Source: Paenibacillus vietnamensis
Lineage (GTDB): Bacteria; Bacillota; Bacilli; Paenibacillales; Paenibacillaceae
Direction of reading: 5' to 3'
DNA length: 64,000 bases
Assembly (NCBI RefSeq): GCF_020169515.1
Contig: NZ_JAHMHW010000002.1
Coordinates: 496,001-560,000, forward strand
Part shown: one piece after another, positions 8,285 to 15,659 of the stretch
Position numbering within the stretch: position 1 is the stretch's first letter
How the letters are laid out: each line of letters begins with the position of its first letter
Translations under genes and position numbers: made by a program
Notes under the pieces: model-generated
Database searches by the model: none
Told to the model about the DNA's origin: nothing
Seen by the model: only the letters and a program-made list of their open reading frames with translations

Positions 8285-8442
8285 TGATCTTCACCATCCA
8301 AGTCTTTTTGATATTCAAGCTGCCCGCCATCGCAAATGCAATCCTTAAAGCGGTTGAATTCTTCCTCAGATGCGATGCGGTTGATTTTCATGGTCGATCC
8401 GCATTTGCAACTCCACAAAACCCACTGCTCTTTTTCGGTCAT
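8281..8442 (-). CDS. small Cys-rich phage protein, 53 aa
   Basis: Its ATG overlaps the stop of the Rad50-like gene, and its own stop overlaps the next start (ATGA on both sides). The product MTEKEQWVLWSCKCGSTMKINR... carries two CxC pairs (Cys12/Cys14 and, further on, DCICDG), the spacing of a small zinc ribbon. It probably binds zinc and possibly assists the recombination proteins around it. No family is recognised. Confidence 0.6.
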   Translation of the reverse strand: MTEKEQWVLWSCKCGSTMKINRIASEEEFNRFKDCICDGGQLEYQKDLDGEDQ

Positions 8443-10022
8443 ATCTCCACCCCATCCACTACAATTTTCAAATCTTGGTCCGGTACCGCCCGGCCGGTGA
8501 TTACCTGGTCATAGGCTGCGATCGGCCCCGTATACTCCCCGATTCCATCGATAAACACTGGCGTGATCAGTCTGGATTGCTTGAACAATACCTCTGTCAG
8601 TTCCAGCCCGGCGCCGACCTTCTCGCCAGTGGAGAGGAAGGCATAATCCTTGCCATCCATCTGTACTGAGAAATCCGGATCATATTCACCGCGGGAGGCC
8701 ACGTATTTAAAGAGTCGTATCGAAAGCTTTGTGAACTTCGATTGGATTTCAGCAGCCTGCAGCTCCGCTTCCTTCGCTCGGTACGCTTTAATCGCATCGA
8801 GAATAATGGTAGATTCCCGGAGACTGGCCAGTGTTGCAGTCTCGGCGGCGGCTGCAGCTTCGACTTCAGCGGAGAGGCGTGCTCTCTCTTTGGCGGAACG
8901 GAGCCGATCAAGGGCTGCCTCATATACAGCTTCTAACGCTTGCGACACTGCCTTCTGCTCCGCCACATCAATCCATTTCGCCTCGGCAAGCGCCGCCTTT
9001 GCTTCGTCCCGTCTATTTTGAAGGTCCTTGTGCTTCGCTTTATAAGCATCGATACGACGGTCTTTGTCAGCCTGTACCTTTTCGATATCCTCTGGTTTTA
9101 ACGGTTGCTCGCAAGCGCGGCATGTGTCTTTAATCGGTTCATCTCTCAAGATCGGGTATGCATTGAATGATTCCTTGGTCTGGGATTCGAGCGATTCATA
9201 GTGAGCCTTCAATGATGTATAACGCGAGTTGATTGAGGCGGCTTCCGCAATGACTGCGTCCTCTTTCTCGAATTCAGCCTTGGCTGCGGCCAGCTGCGCC
9301 TCTAGCACTTCAACACTCTCCGTAACTGCCGGCAGCCGATCTAATTGCTCCCGCAGCGTCTTTGTGCGGCTCTCTGCAGCGATGTGCTTCTTCTCGAGCT
9401 CTGGCTTCTGCTTCTTGTGCATCACCTGCAGATCATCCAGCGAGTGCTTCTTGACCAGCTCCGCCAACTTCGTTGCCTGCGGATTGAGAACGATATCCTT
9501 CGCCGCCTGATCCGGCGCCGTCCGGGACATCTCCACGAAAACCGACTTGCTCAGCGGTGCCGGAAGGCCCGTCATCAGCAACTCGCGCTGCTTTGTCCAG
9601 TGAAGCGAGAAGAAGTAAGCCGGGAAGTAAAGGGCCATGAATTCGTCCTGGCTGAATAGCGCAGCGACGGCGGCCTCGTATTCCTTGGCGGGCATCGGAA
9701 CATCGTTGACGTAATAGCTGTTCGTCTTCCCGACAATCTCCCTGGCAAATTTATATTCAATTCCATCTACAGAAAAATGAATCGAAGCGTAAACACGATC
9801 GTATTTATAATTGCTGGGACGAGGACTATACTTGTCCTTTGTATAATCGGCACCGAGGAGATCCTTTCCCCAGAACACGAATACCGGTAAGGTTCCGATC
9901 GTCGTCTTCCCTTCGCCATTACGGCCCGATAGCTCAGTCACATTTCCGTAACGGACCTCAATCTTGCGGAGACCGGCGACATTTTCGCCTGATGCCTCAA
10001 TAAAGCGAACTACTTTTGGCAT
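8439..10022 (-). CDS. SMC/Rad50-like AAA ATPase
   Basis: The 527-aa product starts at MPKVVRFIEASG, where AAGGGAAGGGAAA gives the best ribosome site (an in-frame start 30 nt upstream lacks one). Walker A is GRNGEGKT (33-40). Long coiled coil runs through the middle, interrupted by a zinc-hook-like CRACEQ (CxxC), and then a signature-like FLSTGEKVGAG and a Walker-B-like VFIDGIGEY near the end. This is a compact Rad50/SbcC-type ATPase. No SbcD/Mre11-type nuclease is adjacent; the nuclease partner may be the MBL-fold or DEDDh protein downstream. The final GRAVPDQDLKIVVDGVEI tail is unusual. Confidence 0.8.
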   Translation of the reverse strand: MPKVVRFIEASGENVAGLRKIEVRYGNVTELSGRNGEGKTTIGTLPVFVFWGKDLLGADYTKDKYSPRPSNYKYDRVYASIHFSVDGIEYKFAREIVGKTNSYYVNDVPMPAKEYEAAVAALFSQDEFMALYFPAYFFSLHWTKQRELLMTGLPAPLSKSVFVEMSRTAPDQAAKDIVLNPQATKLAELVKKHSLDDLQVMHKKQKPELEKKHIAAESRTKTLREQLDRLPAVTESVEVLEAQLAAAKAEFEKEDAVIAEAASINSRYTSLKAHYESLESQTKESFNAYPILRDEPIKDTCRACEQPLKPEDIEKVQADKDRRIDAYKAKHKDLQNRRDEAKAALAEAKWIDVAEQKAVSQALEAVYEAALDRLRSAKERARLSAEVEAAAAAETATLASLRESTIILDAIKAYRAKEAELQAAEIQSKFTKLSIRLFKYVASRGEYDPDFSVQMDGKDYAFLSTGEKVGAGLELTEVLFKQSRLITPVFIDGIGEYTGPIAAYDQVITGRAVPDQDLKIVVDGVEI

Positions 10023-10081
10023 TGATTTCCCTTCCCTTCTTGCCAGCATCATGTTAAACTGGCGGTGAAATGATTCGTGCT

Positions 10082-10116
10082 GACCCGAACGCGGCTCCTA
10101 CCCCGCGGTTTGGGTC
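10082..10116. other. strong inverted repeat upstream of the Rad50-like gene
   Basis: The arms GACCC-GAA-CGCGG and CCGCG-GTTT-GGGTC flank a short loop. Read rightward, the right arm is followed by TTTTCTTTT, like a terminator, yet no rightward gene ends here. Read leftward, it sits in the leader between the 80-aa gene and the Rad50-like gene, where it could modulate message stability or translation. Confidence 0.5.
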
Positions 10117-10123
10117 TTTTCTT

Positions 10124-10366
10124 TTACAAGCCACATGGCGGCGGGCCGTCCGTAACGATCGGTTTCCATTCAATGACTGCCGGACAATTCTCGATGCTGA
10201 CAATCAGATCGCCTTCCTCGTCCAGAACATGAAATTCTGATATCGAATCGTAGCCAAGCTGTTTGATTTCGATGATCTCGCGCCCTTTATGTAAATCTCC
10301 TACGCTGAAGGTCATTGGCGCAGCCGAAATGACTGTAACCGATTGGATAATAAGTGCTTTTGACAT
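10124..10366 (-). CDS. hypothetical phage protein, 80 aa
   Basis: ATG at 10366 follows AGGAGGTG at ideal spacing; a GTG inside that site is a poorer start. The product MSKALIIQSVTVISAAPMTF... has alternating hydrophobic strands and ends PIVTDGPPPCGL. It is part of the run of small early genes between the repressor region and the recombination genes. No known family. Confidence 0.55.
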   Translation of the reverse strand: MSKALIIQSVTVISAAPMTFSVGDLHKGREIIEIKQLGYDSISEFHVLDEEGDLIVSIENCPAVIEWKPIVTDGPPPCGL

Positions 10367-10398
10367 GTGGTTCACCTCCTCTCAGGATTTTGTTCCAG

Positions 10399-10590
10399 CT
10401 ATTCGCCCGGCCACGGCCGAGGCTGCCAATTCTCTGCTTCGGTGATAACGCGAACATGATCAGCGTGGATAGTTTCTTGAGCCTTGAAATCAGCAACCAT
10501 GCGGGCCGCTTCGTGACCCTTGAGAATCCCGGTTGCATAAACCATGCCGGAGGTCATTCCCCGCTCGGCAAGCATTTTAGATAACTGCAT
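10399..10590 (-). CDS. hypothetical phage protein, 63 aa
   Basis: It starts at MQLSKMLAERG (ATG 10590) behind AAGGAG, nested in the end of the gene upstream. Likely a short helical protein (ARMVADFKAQETIHADHVRVI). No family recognised. Confidence 0.5.
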   Translation of the reverse strand: MQLSKMLAERGMTSGMVYATGILKGHEAARMVADFKAQETIHADHVRVITEAENWQPRPWPGE

Positions 10591-10774
10591 ACAGGCTGCT
10601 CCTTTCATTCAATTCCTTCAATTCCGCGCTTAAGGTATAAAACTGTTCCCGATCCCCAGCATCCAAAGTGGCGTCGATGGCTTCCAGCAGCTCGCGTTGT
10701 TTCCGTTGAGCAGCAGCAATTTCAATCGCCGGCTCGGAAAACATCTGAGCCATAACCTGATTATGATTAATCAT
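10577..10774 (-). CDS. hypothetical phage protein, 65 aa, helical
   Basis: It starts at MINHNQVMAQMFSE, where GGGAGGG precedes the ATG. The in-frame extension up to 10933 overlaps another gene and has no ribosome site. The product is one long charged helix (AAAQRKQRELLEAIDATLDA, FYTLSAELKELNERS). It overlaps the next gene by 14 nt. Function unknown. Confidence 0.55.
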   Translation of the reverse strand: MINHNQVMAQMFSEPAIEIAAAQRKQRELLEAIDATLDAGDREQFYTLSAELKELNERSSLYAVI

Positions 10775-10800
10775 CGCAATCCCTCCCGAGTTTTTTTGGA

Positions 10801-10926
10801 TTATTGAGTGATCTCCCACAGCTGGACGAAGATGTAACAAGCCAGATAAAACAGTCCGAGTAAAAGCGGCGTAGCGATCAGTGCCAGAACGAAAGCTTTG
10901 ATAACTTCCTTTCGAGTGATCTCCAT
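10801..10926 (-). CDS. small single-span membrane protein, 41 aa
   Basis: ATG at 10926 follows AAGGGG. The product MEITRKEVIKAFVLALIATP... has one hydrophobic segment (about residues 10-36, ending YIFVQLWEITQ) after a short charged head. It is too short for most gene finders but well placed in the early operon. A role at the membrane early after induction is inferred only. Confidence 0.5.
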   Translation of the reverse strand: MEITRKEVIKAFVLALIATPLLLGLFYLACYIFVQLWEITQ

Positions 10927-10945
10927 ACTGCATGCCCCTTTCGAT

Positions 10946-11149
10946 TTACTTGGATTTAACGCCACCATGCGGCGCATCGTACATTTCCGAGAACAAAATG
11001 CTCATTGCATGGTCGTAAACATCATTCGCATCGGAGCCGGCCGGCATTACTACACATTCGACGCGGATTGTCTGCATGACTTCGCGATAGGTCCTCGTAA
11101 AACGCTTGGCTCTATCCACCAGTTGACGGGCTTTCTCGGCATTGCTCAT
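10946..11149 (-). CDS. hypothetical phage protein, 67 aa
   Basis: ATG at 11149 follows GAAAGGATGATG. The N-terminal half is basic and helical (SNAEKARQLVDRAKRFTRTYREV); the C-terminal half is mixed. It follows the Cro-like gene after a 150-nt gap that contains a LexA-like box (11224-11237). No domain recognised. Confidence 0.5.
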   Translation of the reverse strand: MSNAEKARQLVDRAKRFTRTYREVMQTIRVECVVMPAGSDANDVYDHAMSILFSEMYDAPHGGVKSK

Positions 11150-11223
11150 ATCATCATCCTTTCGCTTGTTAGTGATATTCAGTTTTCAAGGAGCAAATAT
11201 TAAGTTTCCAAAATTTATGAAAT

Positions 11224-11237
11224 GAAACATACGTTCT
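11224..11237. promoter_or_regulatory. LexA (SOS) box-like palindrome
   Basis: GAAACATACGTTCT fits the reverse complement of the B. subtilis-type LexA consensus at 13 of 14 positions. It sits 75 nt upstream of the ATG at 11149, in the gap after the Cro-like gene. Binding here would couple the early operon to DNA damage. Confidence 0.4.
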
Positions 11238-11301
11238 GTTGCGCTAATATTATTGGCGGTATATAATCCTATTTGTGAGATGGGAATTAATTTGTCACTA
11301 A

Positions 11302-11535
11302 TTAATTAGCGAGGTCTTGGAAGACATCATCGACTGTCGTTCCAAAATACCTTGCAATCTTGAATGCGAAAGTGATTTCCGGATTCGCTCTTCCGCTTTC
11401 TAGTTCTCGGAGAAAACTTTCGGTTATATCGAGATCCATAGAAAGAGCTCGTTGAGTTTTACCGAGCTGCAAACGCAATTCTTTAAATCGATCACGTTTC
11501 TGAATAGTACGAGGGGCGGCTTTTCTTCTAGCCAT
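11302..11535 (-). CDS. Cro-like XRE-family regulator
   Basis: The 77-aa product has a basic head (ARRKAAPRTIQKRD) and one helix-turn-helix: FKELRLQLGKTQRALSMDLDITESFLRELESGRANPEITFAFKIARYFG. It is the first gene of the leftward early operon, divergent from the CI-type repressor and controlled by the promoter at 11600-11629. Position and size make it the Cro counterpart, which would repress the repressor gene or early promoter after induction. Confidence 0.8.
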   Translation of the reverse strand: MARRKAAPRTIQKRDRFKELRLQLGKTQRALSMDLDITESFLRELESGRANPEITFAFKIARYFGTTVDDVFQDLAN

Positions 11536-11578
11536 TTTTTTAAGAACCTCCTTTCGTATCTATTTGCATATCCTTGGC

Positions 11579-11593
11579 GTACTTATTAAGTAC
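11579..11593. promoter_or_regulatory. repressor operator 1
   Basis: GTACTTATTAAGTAC is a perfect palindrome of 7-bp arms around a single T. It matches operator 2 (11608-11626) base for base in its arms. The centres are 31 bp apart, about three helical turns, so bound repressor dimers would lie on the same DNA face. It overlaps the start of the early leader. Confidence 0.75.
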
Positions 11594-11599
11594 ACGCAT

Positions 11600-11629
11600 A
11601 GTATATAACGTACTTAATAAGTACGTCAA
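11600..11629 (-). promoter_or_regulatory. leftward early promoter (PR-like)
   Basis: On the minus strand, -35 TTGACG (11624-11629) and -10 TATACT (11600-11605) are 18 bp apart. The spacer is almost exactly filled by operator 2, so bound repressor would block RNA polymerase. Transcription starts about 60 nt before the Cro-like ATG. Confidence 0.7.
11608..11626. promoter_or_regulatory. repressor operator 2
   Basis: ACGTACTTA-A-TAAGTACGT is a 19-bp perfect palindrome around a central A, in the divergent region between the Cro-like and CI-type genes. It covers the -35/-10 spacer of the leftward promoter. Confidence 0.75.
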
Positions 11630-11664
11630 CGCATTTTGGAAAATATTTTATGGTGGTGTTCTAA

Positions 11665-12306
11665 TTGACTGAACAAATTAATATAACCGGTACACGTATC
11701 CGTGAACTTCGTGATAAATTAGGGCTTTTTCAAAGTGACCTGGCTGAAAAATTGGCAATGCAGAGGAACAATATCTCAAGGTATGAAAAAGGCGTCATTG
11801 TTCCACCGGCTGAGGTACTTGCTAAAATTGCAAGTATCTTAAACACTTCGACTGACTATCTTCTTGGTCAGACAAACGATCCTCAAATGCCAGATCAAAT
11901 TATTATGAAAAGAAAAACTGTTGAACTTGTAGAGATACCGATTTACGGTGAGATTCGTGCGGGCTACAATTCATTGGCCGAACAAAGGATCATCGGTTAT
12001 GAGGCTGTTTCGAAAGACACAGTTAAAGACGGTGATTACTTTTATTTGATCGTAAAAGGGGATTCCATGAAAGAAGAAGGAATTCTTGAAGGCATGCGTG
12101 TACTTGTCAAAAGCCAAAGACATTGTGAGCATGGGAAAATCGGGGTCGTCATTGTGAATGGCGATGAAGGCACGTTGAAAAGGGTTTTTTACGAAGGAGA
12201 TACAATTGTGCTACAGGCTTCCAATCGAGACATACCTCCTCGGATCCTGCCAATTTATGATGTCCGAATTCAAGGGCAAGTCAAGAAAGTTGAGTTTGAT
12301 GTGTGA
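11665..12306 (+). CDS. CI-type prophage repressor (XRE HTH plus S24 peptidase)
   Basis: The 213-aa product starts at TTG 11665 behind GGTGGTG. Residues 9-62 are an XRE helix-turn-helix (RIRELRDKLGLFQSDLAEKLAM, NNISRYEKG). The C-terminal half is a LexA/S24 self-cleaving domain with a likely Ala99-Gly100 cleavage site (EIRAGYN), catalytic Ser134 in KGDSM and Lys172 in GTLKRV. It should hold the prophage silent by binding the GTACTTA/TAAGTAC operators and be cleaved when RecA is activated. It is unusually far (36 kb) from the integrase. Confidence 0.92.
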   Translation: MTEQINITGTRIRELRDKLGLFQSDLAEKLAMQRNNISRYEKGVIVPPAEVLAKIASILNTSTDYLLGQTNDPQMPDQIIMKRKTVELVEIPIYGEIRAGYNSLAEQRIIGYEAVSKDTVKDGDYFYLIVKGDSMKEEGILEGMRVLVKSQRHCEHGKIGVVIVNGDEGTLKRVFYEGDTIVLQASNRDIPPRILPIYDVRIQGQVKKVEFDV

Positions 12307-12695
12307 AAGCTAGATTATCGGTTTACTTTGACTATATCGAGGCGCAACTTGTACCTGTCTGGTTGATTATCAAATTTAAGCCTGGCGGAATTGACTGGAC
12401 TCAGGAGTGTCTCTATATACCAGTTCACCTGCCCTTTCACCGTTATATGGCTGAGGACTTTGACGATCAGATAATTAGTTTGTCAATCGCACAAACGGAA
12501 CTTGTTGTAAGTCCAGAACGCCCTTCTCATTTTGGCATTCATTTGCCTACTGTGAAGCAAAGAATAAATAAGCTTCGTGGTGAGAAGTGTGCTCCGCGCT
12601 TTCTTATGGATGATATTCAGCAGCTGGTCATCCAAATTTGTGATATTGAAGAAGTACTGCAGATGAACGTGATGTCTGTTTTCGCTTGGAAGTAG
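12303..12695 (+). CDS. hypothetical protein coupled to the repressor, 130 aa
   Basis: GTG at 12303 overlaps the repressor's final codons and stop (GTGTGA), so it is co-transcribed and probably translationally coupled. The product (KARLSVYFDYIEAQLVPVWLIIKFKPGG...) has mixed alpha/beta character, with a likely helix at RFLMDDIQQLVIQICDIEEVLQM. It does not look like the ImmA metalloprotease often found after repressors (no HExxH). As a lysogenically expressed gene it may affect immunity. Function unknown. Confidence 0.6.
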   Translation: MKARLSVYFDYIEAQLVPVWLIIKFKPGGIDWTQECLYIPVHLPFHRYMAEDFDDQIISLSIAQTELVVSPERPSHFGIHLPTVKQRINKLRGEKCAPRFLMDDIQQLVIQICDIEEVLQMNVMSVFAWK

Positions 12696-12708
12696 GTAAT
12701 TAATAAAA

Positions 12709-12735
12709 AGACTCCAGTCATATGTACTGGAGTCT
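12709..12735. terminator. bidirectional terminator
   Basis: AGACTCCAGT / ACTGGAGTCT form a 10-bp perfect stem with a 7-nt loop, between convergent genes. A-tract on one side and T-rich sequence on the other let it serve both the repressor operon and the leftward CBASS operon. Confidence 0.8.
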
Positions 12736-12758
12736 CTTTGTCATATTATTTTTTGGTC

Positions 12759-13691
12759 TCAGACACCTAGGTTTTTGAATTCTTCTACAATTTGTTTTGC
12801 TGTATCGTTCATATTACTTTCATGTTTCGGTCTATATTTCAAATAAAACCAATCCCATATTAATAAAGCGCTGCTTCTGTGCTTGTAAATCTCATTTTGA
12901 AGTTGTCTAGACTTATTTTCTAAATCGCTTTGTTCCCTAGTACCACTCAGAACGAGCTCCCAAAGTCGTTCAGCTTTATCTGACAACTTATCTAACCGAA
13001 CTATTGTTTCTTTATTTTCTGAATATCTCTTAAAGATATAAAAAGCAATTGGAAATGCTGGAGCAATTATAGAAATTAGTGTTTCGATAACTGTTTTGTT
13101 TAGAAAAATTGAGATAATTAATATTAATAGTATACAACCCAAAAACAATAGCAATAAGAATTTCTGGAAAGAGGTCCTAATTTGAGTATCCCAAGATGCA
13201 TTAACTTTTTGACACATTACCCTTCCGACAGATAGATCAACAGTTGCGTACTCTTTTGGGTACCAATTTTTTAAATTCTCAAGTGATACATTATTTTTCT
13301 TATATTTTTGAGCTTTATAACTTAAATATCTGGATGCATTTTCTTTGGAGCCACATAACTCCTTATTCCATGAAATTTTCAGTACATTTGTATCAAATAA
13401 CTCTTGGAATTTTGCAGCCTGTTCTTTCTTATCCTTTATATTTTTTTCAAAGTAATATTGATTAATTATAATAATTAATAGTGAAAGAAGAGTTATCAAT
13501 CCTAAAAACATTGTATTTGTTGGAGTTACGGCTTTCAAAAAAGGAATTAGTATCGGGAAGATTACGCAAAAAACAAACTGATAATTTGAAAACGTCTTTG
13601 CTTCAGAGTACACTTGACGTTGTGCTGCCAAGAGATCAATATTACCTTCATTATTTTGTCTAACTGATATATTATTTGATATAGTCTCCAT
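12759..13691 (-). CDS. CBASS effector with SMODS-associated 4TM (S-4TM) domain
   Basis: The 310-aa product has four membrane segments as two hairpins: about residues 38-55 and 60-81, then 175-197 and 201-222. A soluble region lies between the pairs, containing NWYPKEY and CQKVNASWD, features of the S-4TM family. That family accompanies CD-NTases and is thought to disrupt the inner membrane when it senses a cyclic nucleotide. It starts 3 nt after the CD-NTase stop with no clear ribosome site, so translation is probably coupled. Base composition is far more AT-rich than the phage genes around it, a sign of transfer. The cassette ends at a strong terminator. Confidence 0.82.
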   Translation of the reverse strand: METISNNISVRQNNEGNIDLLAAQRQVYSEAKTFSNYQFVFCVIFPILIPFLKAVTPTNTMFLGLITLLSLLIIIINQYYFEKNIKDKKEQAAKFQELFDTNVLKISWNKELCGSKENASRYLSYKAQKYKKNNVSLENLKNWYPKEYATVDLSVGRVMCQKVNASWDTQIRTSFQKFLLLLFLGCILLILIISIFLNKTVIETLISIIAPAFPIAFYIFKRYSENKETIVRLDKLSDKAERLWELVLSGTREQSDLENKSRQLQNEIYKHRSSALLIWDWFYLKYRPKHESNMNDTAKQIVEEFKNLGV

Positions 13692-13694
13692 ATA

Positions 13695-14696
13695 TTATTT
13701 AGTATATTCGGGGAAATTACTTCCGAATATGCCCCTCCACTTATTAATTGCAGATTTGTAATCGCCTGCATTTTCAAAGGTTAACGCCTCTTTTGCATTA
13801 TTGAAGTCGGTAAGGGATCTTATCGATATTTTTTGTTTTTCCTCAAAAGTAAGCTTATTAATATTCCCTTGAATATTCTTGGGATCATTAACGTTATTAT
13901 AAATCGCTGATGATATGTACTCAAAAAAGCCACGTGCTTCAAGATCGATGTAATCTGATACTTCCGATTTAGAATTATAATAGTTAATTAGTATACACTC
14001 AAGAAGATACGAACCAATGGTAGGCATAGTCGCCCTCTTGTTCCAGTATTTAATTAAACGAATCACATTCAAAATCTTGCCATTATGTTTTTGATTTATA
14101 GCAGAGATGTTTTCACGATCAATTCTTGGATCGGTTTTTTTCCAATGACCGTTGCCATCAGGAATAAGATAAAAAGATCTACCGTCAGATTCAGGGTTAG
14201 TCATGAAGCTAGGCACAATATCAAAAGTCCAAGTATATGTTTGAAGTTCTAATGTAGCAGCTTCTTGGTTTCTTTTTATATCCGAACTTTTATATTGGTA
14301 AATTGTTTTTAGTTCGCTTACAAACTTGTTTATGACTTTCCGAGAATTTAATTTTTTTGTGTTGTCATGGCAAAGTGTTATCAGTTCACTCGCTGTATCT
14401 GGAACTGTTATTTCAACCGTTCCCCAAATATTTTGTGTATATGTACATCCTTGTGCGTTTAGGCCAATTATTAGATCAATGTCATCAAGTTCGCGAATTT
14501 TTGTTCTTCTTGCGAAAGAACCGAAGTGAAAATCGATATCACTGTATAAACTTGGAAATCCTTCTTTTAAGCCAAAATTATTTATTTGACCAATCAGCCA
14601 GTCTCTACTACTCCGTGCATTAGAAGTTACTCTTGAATCTAAATTAACCGTGTCTCGCATAAATTCGCTAAAAGCTGTGTTTACAGTTAATGCCAT
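13695..14696 (-). CDS. cdnX: CBASS cyclic-oligonucleotide synthase (CD-NTase, SMODS)
   Basis: The 333-aa product begins ALTVNTAFSEFMRDTVNLDSRVTSNARSS. It has the Pol-beta-type nucleotidyltransferase signature FGSFARRTKIRELDDIDLIIG (Gly59-Ser60, Asp72 and Asp74) and third metal ligand Asp159 in WTFDIVP. That is the full catalytic set of CD-NTases, which make cyclic di- or trinucleotides on phage infection. GGGGGG precedes the ATG. A perfect -10 (TATAAT, minus strand, 14739-14744) lies upstream. With the S-4TM gene it forms a minimal type I-like CBASS; no Cap2/Cap3 regulators are present. The gene is very AT-rich. The nucleotide product cannot be told. The symbol is generic. Confidence 0.85.
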   Translation of the reverse strand: MALTVNTAFSEFMRDTVNLDSRVTSNARSSRDWLIGQINNFGLKEGFPSLYSDIDFHFGSFARRTKIRELDDIDLIIGLNAQGCTYTQNIWGTVEITVPDTASELITLCHDNTKKLNSRKVINKFVSELKTIYQYKSSDIKRNQEAATLELQTYTWTFDIVPSFMTNPESDGRSFYLIPDGNGHWKKTDPRIDRENISAINQKHNGKILNVIRLIKYWNKRATMPTIGSYLLECILINYYNSKSEVSDYIDLEARGFFEYISSAIYNNVNDPKNIQGNINKLTFEEKQKISIRSLTDFNNAKEALTFENAGDYKSAINKWRGIFGSNFPEYTK

Positions 14697-14839
14697 CTTA
14701 AACCCCCCATTTGTAAATTTCCAACAATTGCATATGTATTATACAACATTTTACACTTAAATAGTTCTATGGATATAAAAAAATAGTCCTGTGCATGTTG
14801 CGCTCACCAGAATTTGTTGGCTTTGTGGATAACGAGACG

Positions 14840-14877
14840 AAACTGACCTGCCGGATGACTCACCGGCAGGTCAGTTT
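14840..14877. terminator. orphan hairpin terminator
   Basis: A 15-bp perfect stem (AAACTGACCTGCCGG pairing with CCGGCAGGTCAGTTT) with an 8-nt loop is followed by TTATTTTC. No rightward gene ends just before it: the CBASS genes to its left read away from it. The rest of 14,697-15,011 holds the CBASS -10 and the leader of the next gene, and I see no further gene there. Confidence 0.75.
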
Positions 14878-15011
14878 TTATTTTCTTGTGAATAATGACA
14901 AAGAATTAAGGTAAAACAATCATTTAAAGTATGGAATTCTCCATTTTTTCGTTCAGTATTTTCAGCGATATGCCGATAACAGATATATTGCCAAAATAGG
15001 AGCGTGTTAAA

Positions 15012-15560
15012 ATGAAATTTAGTAAAATGTCTTACATAATTGTTCCGGTTTCCATTATTTTATTCGGTCTTTTTGTATATCCTACTTTGTACAAATACGA
15101 TAAACTAGAACAGCAATACCCTGTAAAGATCAACAGAATAACAGGCGAAGTTCAGATTCTTCGTGGAGACGGATGGATTACAACTGCTGACTCCAATATA
15201 TACGAGGATAAAATGCTCGCTTATAAGAACGAGATTGAGGATTTGATTAATCGCCAAAACGACGAGATTGCCGCTCAAGTAACTGAAGCGGTTAAAGAGG
15301 AAGTTCTTGATGAAGTTACAGAACAATTAGCTTCTGTCGAACAAGAAATAACTGCCTATAAAGAACATAAAACAGATGCCGAAAATTACTTTACACAAGG
15401 TGATTCAATGGATAAAGTAAAATCTGCAATGGGCACGCCCGATTCAATATCAAACGTGGGTCCTTATGACACATGGTATTATGGACGTTCATCCGTTAAA
15501 TTTCATAATGATGTTGTATCGGGTTGGGATAACAATGACGGTAACTTAATGATTAAATAG
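15012..15560 (+). CDS. membrane-anchored protein with C-terminal BamE/SmpA-like repeat
   Basis: The 182-aa product has one N-terminal transmembrane anchor (YIIVPVSIILFGLFVYPTLY) and an acidic coiled-coil stretch (about 75-118, EIAAQVTEAVKEEVLDEVTEQLASVEQEI written in parts). The C-terminal motif is YFTQGDSMDKVKSAMGTPDS...GPYDTWYYGRSSV, the pattern of BamE/SmpA-type modules. The start has GGAGCG upstream. It reads rightward, alone, between two terminators, and is AT-rich. It is therefore likely lysogenically expressed cargo; exclusion of other phages at the envelope is possible but not shown. Confidence 0.6.
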   Translation: MKFSKMSYIIVPVSIILFGLFVYPTLYKYDKLEQQYPVKINRITGEVQILRGDGWITTADSNIYEDKMLAYKNEIEDLINRQNDEIAAQVTEAVKEEVLDEVTEQLASVEQEITAYKEHKTDAENYFTQGDSMDKVKSAMGTPDSISNVGPYDTWYYGRSSVKFHNDVVSGWDNNDGNLMIK

Positions 15561-15633
15561 CCCCTTACCTTAAGCTTCTGGAATAATACGGTAAATGTCT
15601 TGTTGGATATAAAATACATGAGTTCAATTACCC

Positions 15634-15659
15634 AAGGCTACTGAATTTTCAGTAGCCTT
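15634..15659. terminator. terminator after the membrane-anchored protein
   Basis: AAGGCTACTGA and TCAGTAGCCTT form an 11-bp perfect stem with a 4-nt loop, followed by TTTGTTT. Confidence 0.85.

Noticed and set aside
12303-12695. ImmA-type metalloprotease downstream of the repressor
   Set aside because: No HExxH motif is present in the 130-aa protein, so antirepressor protease function is not supported.
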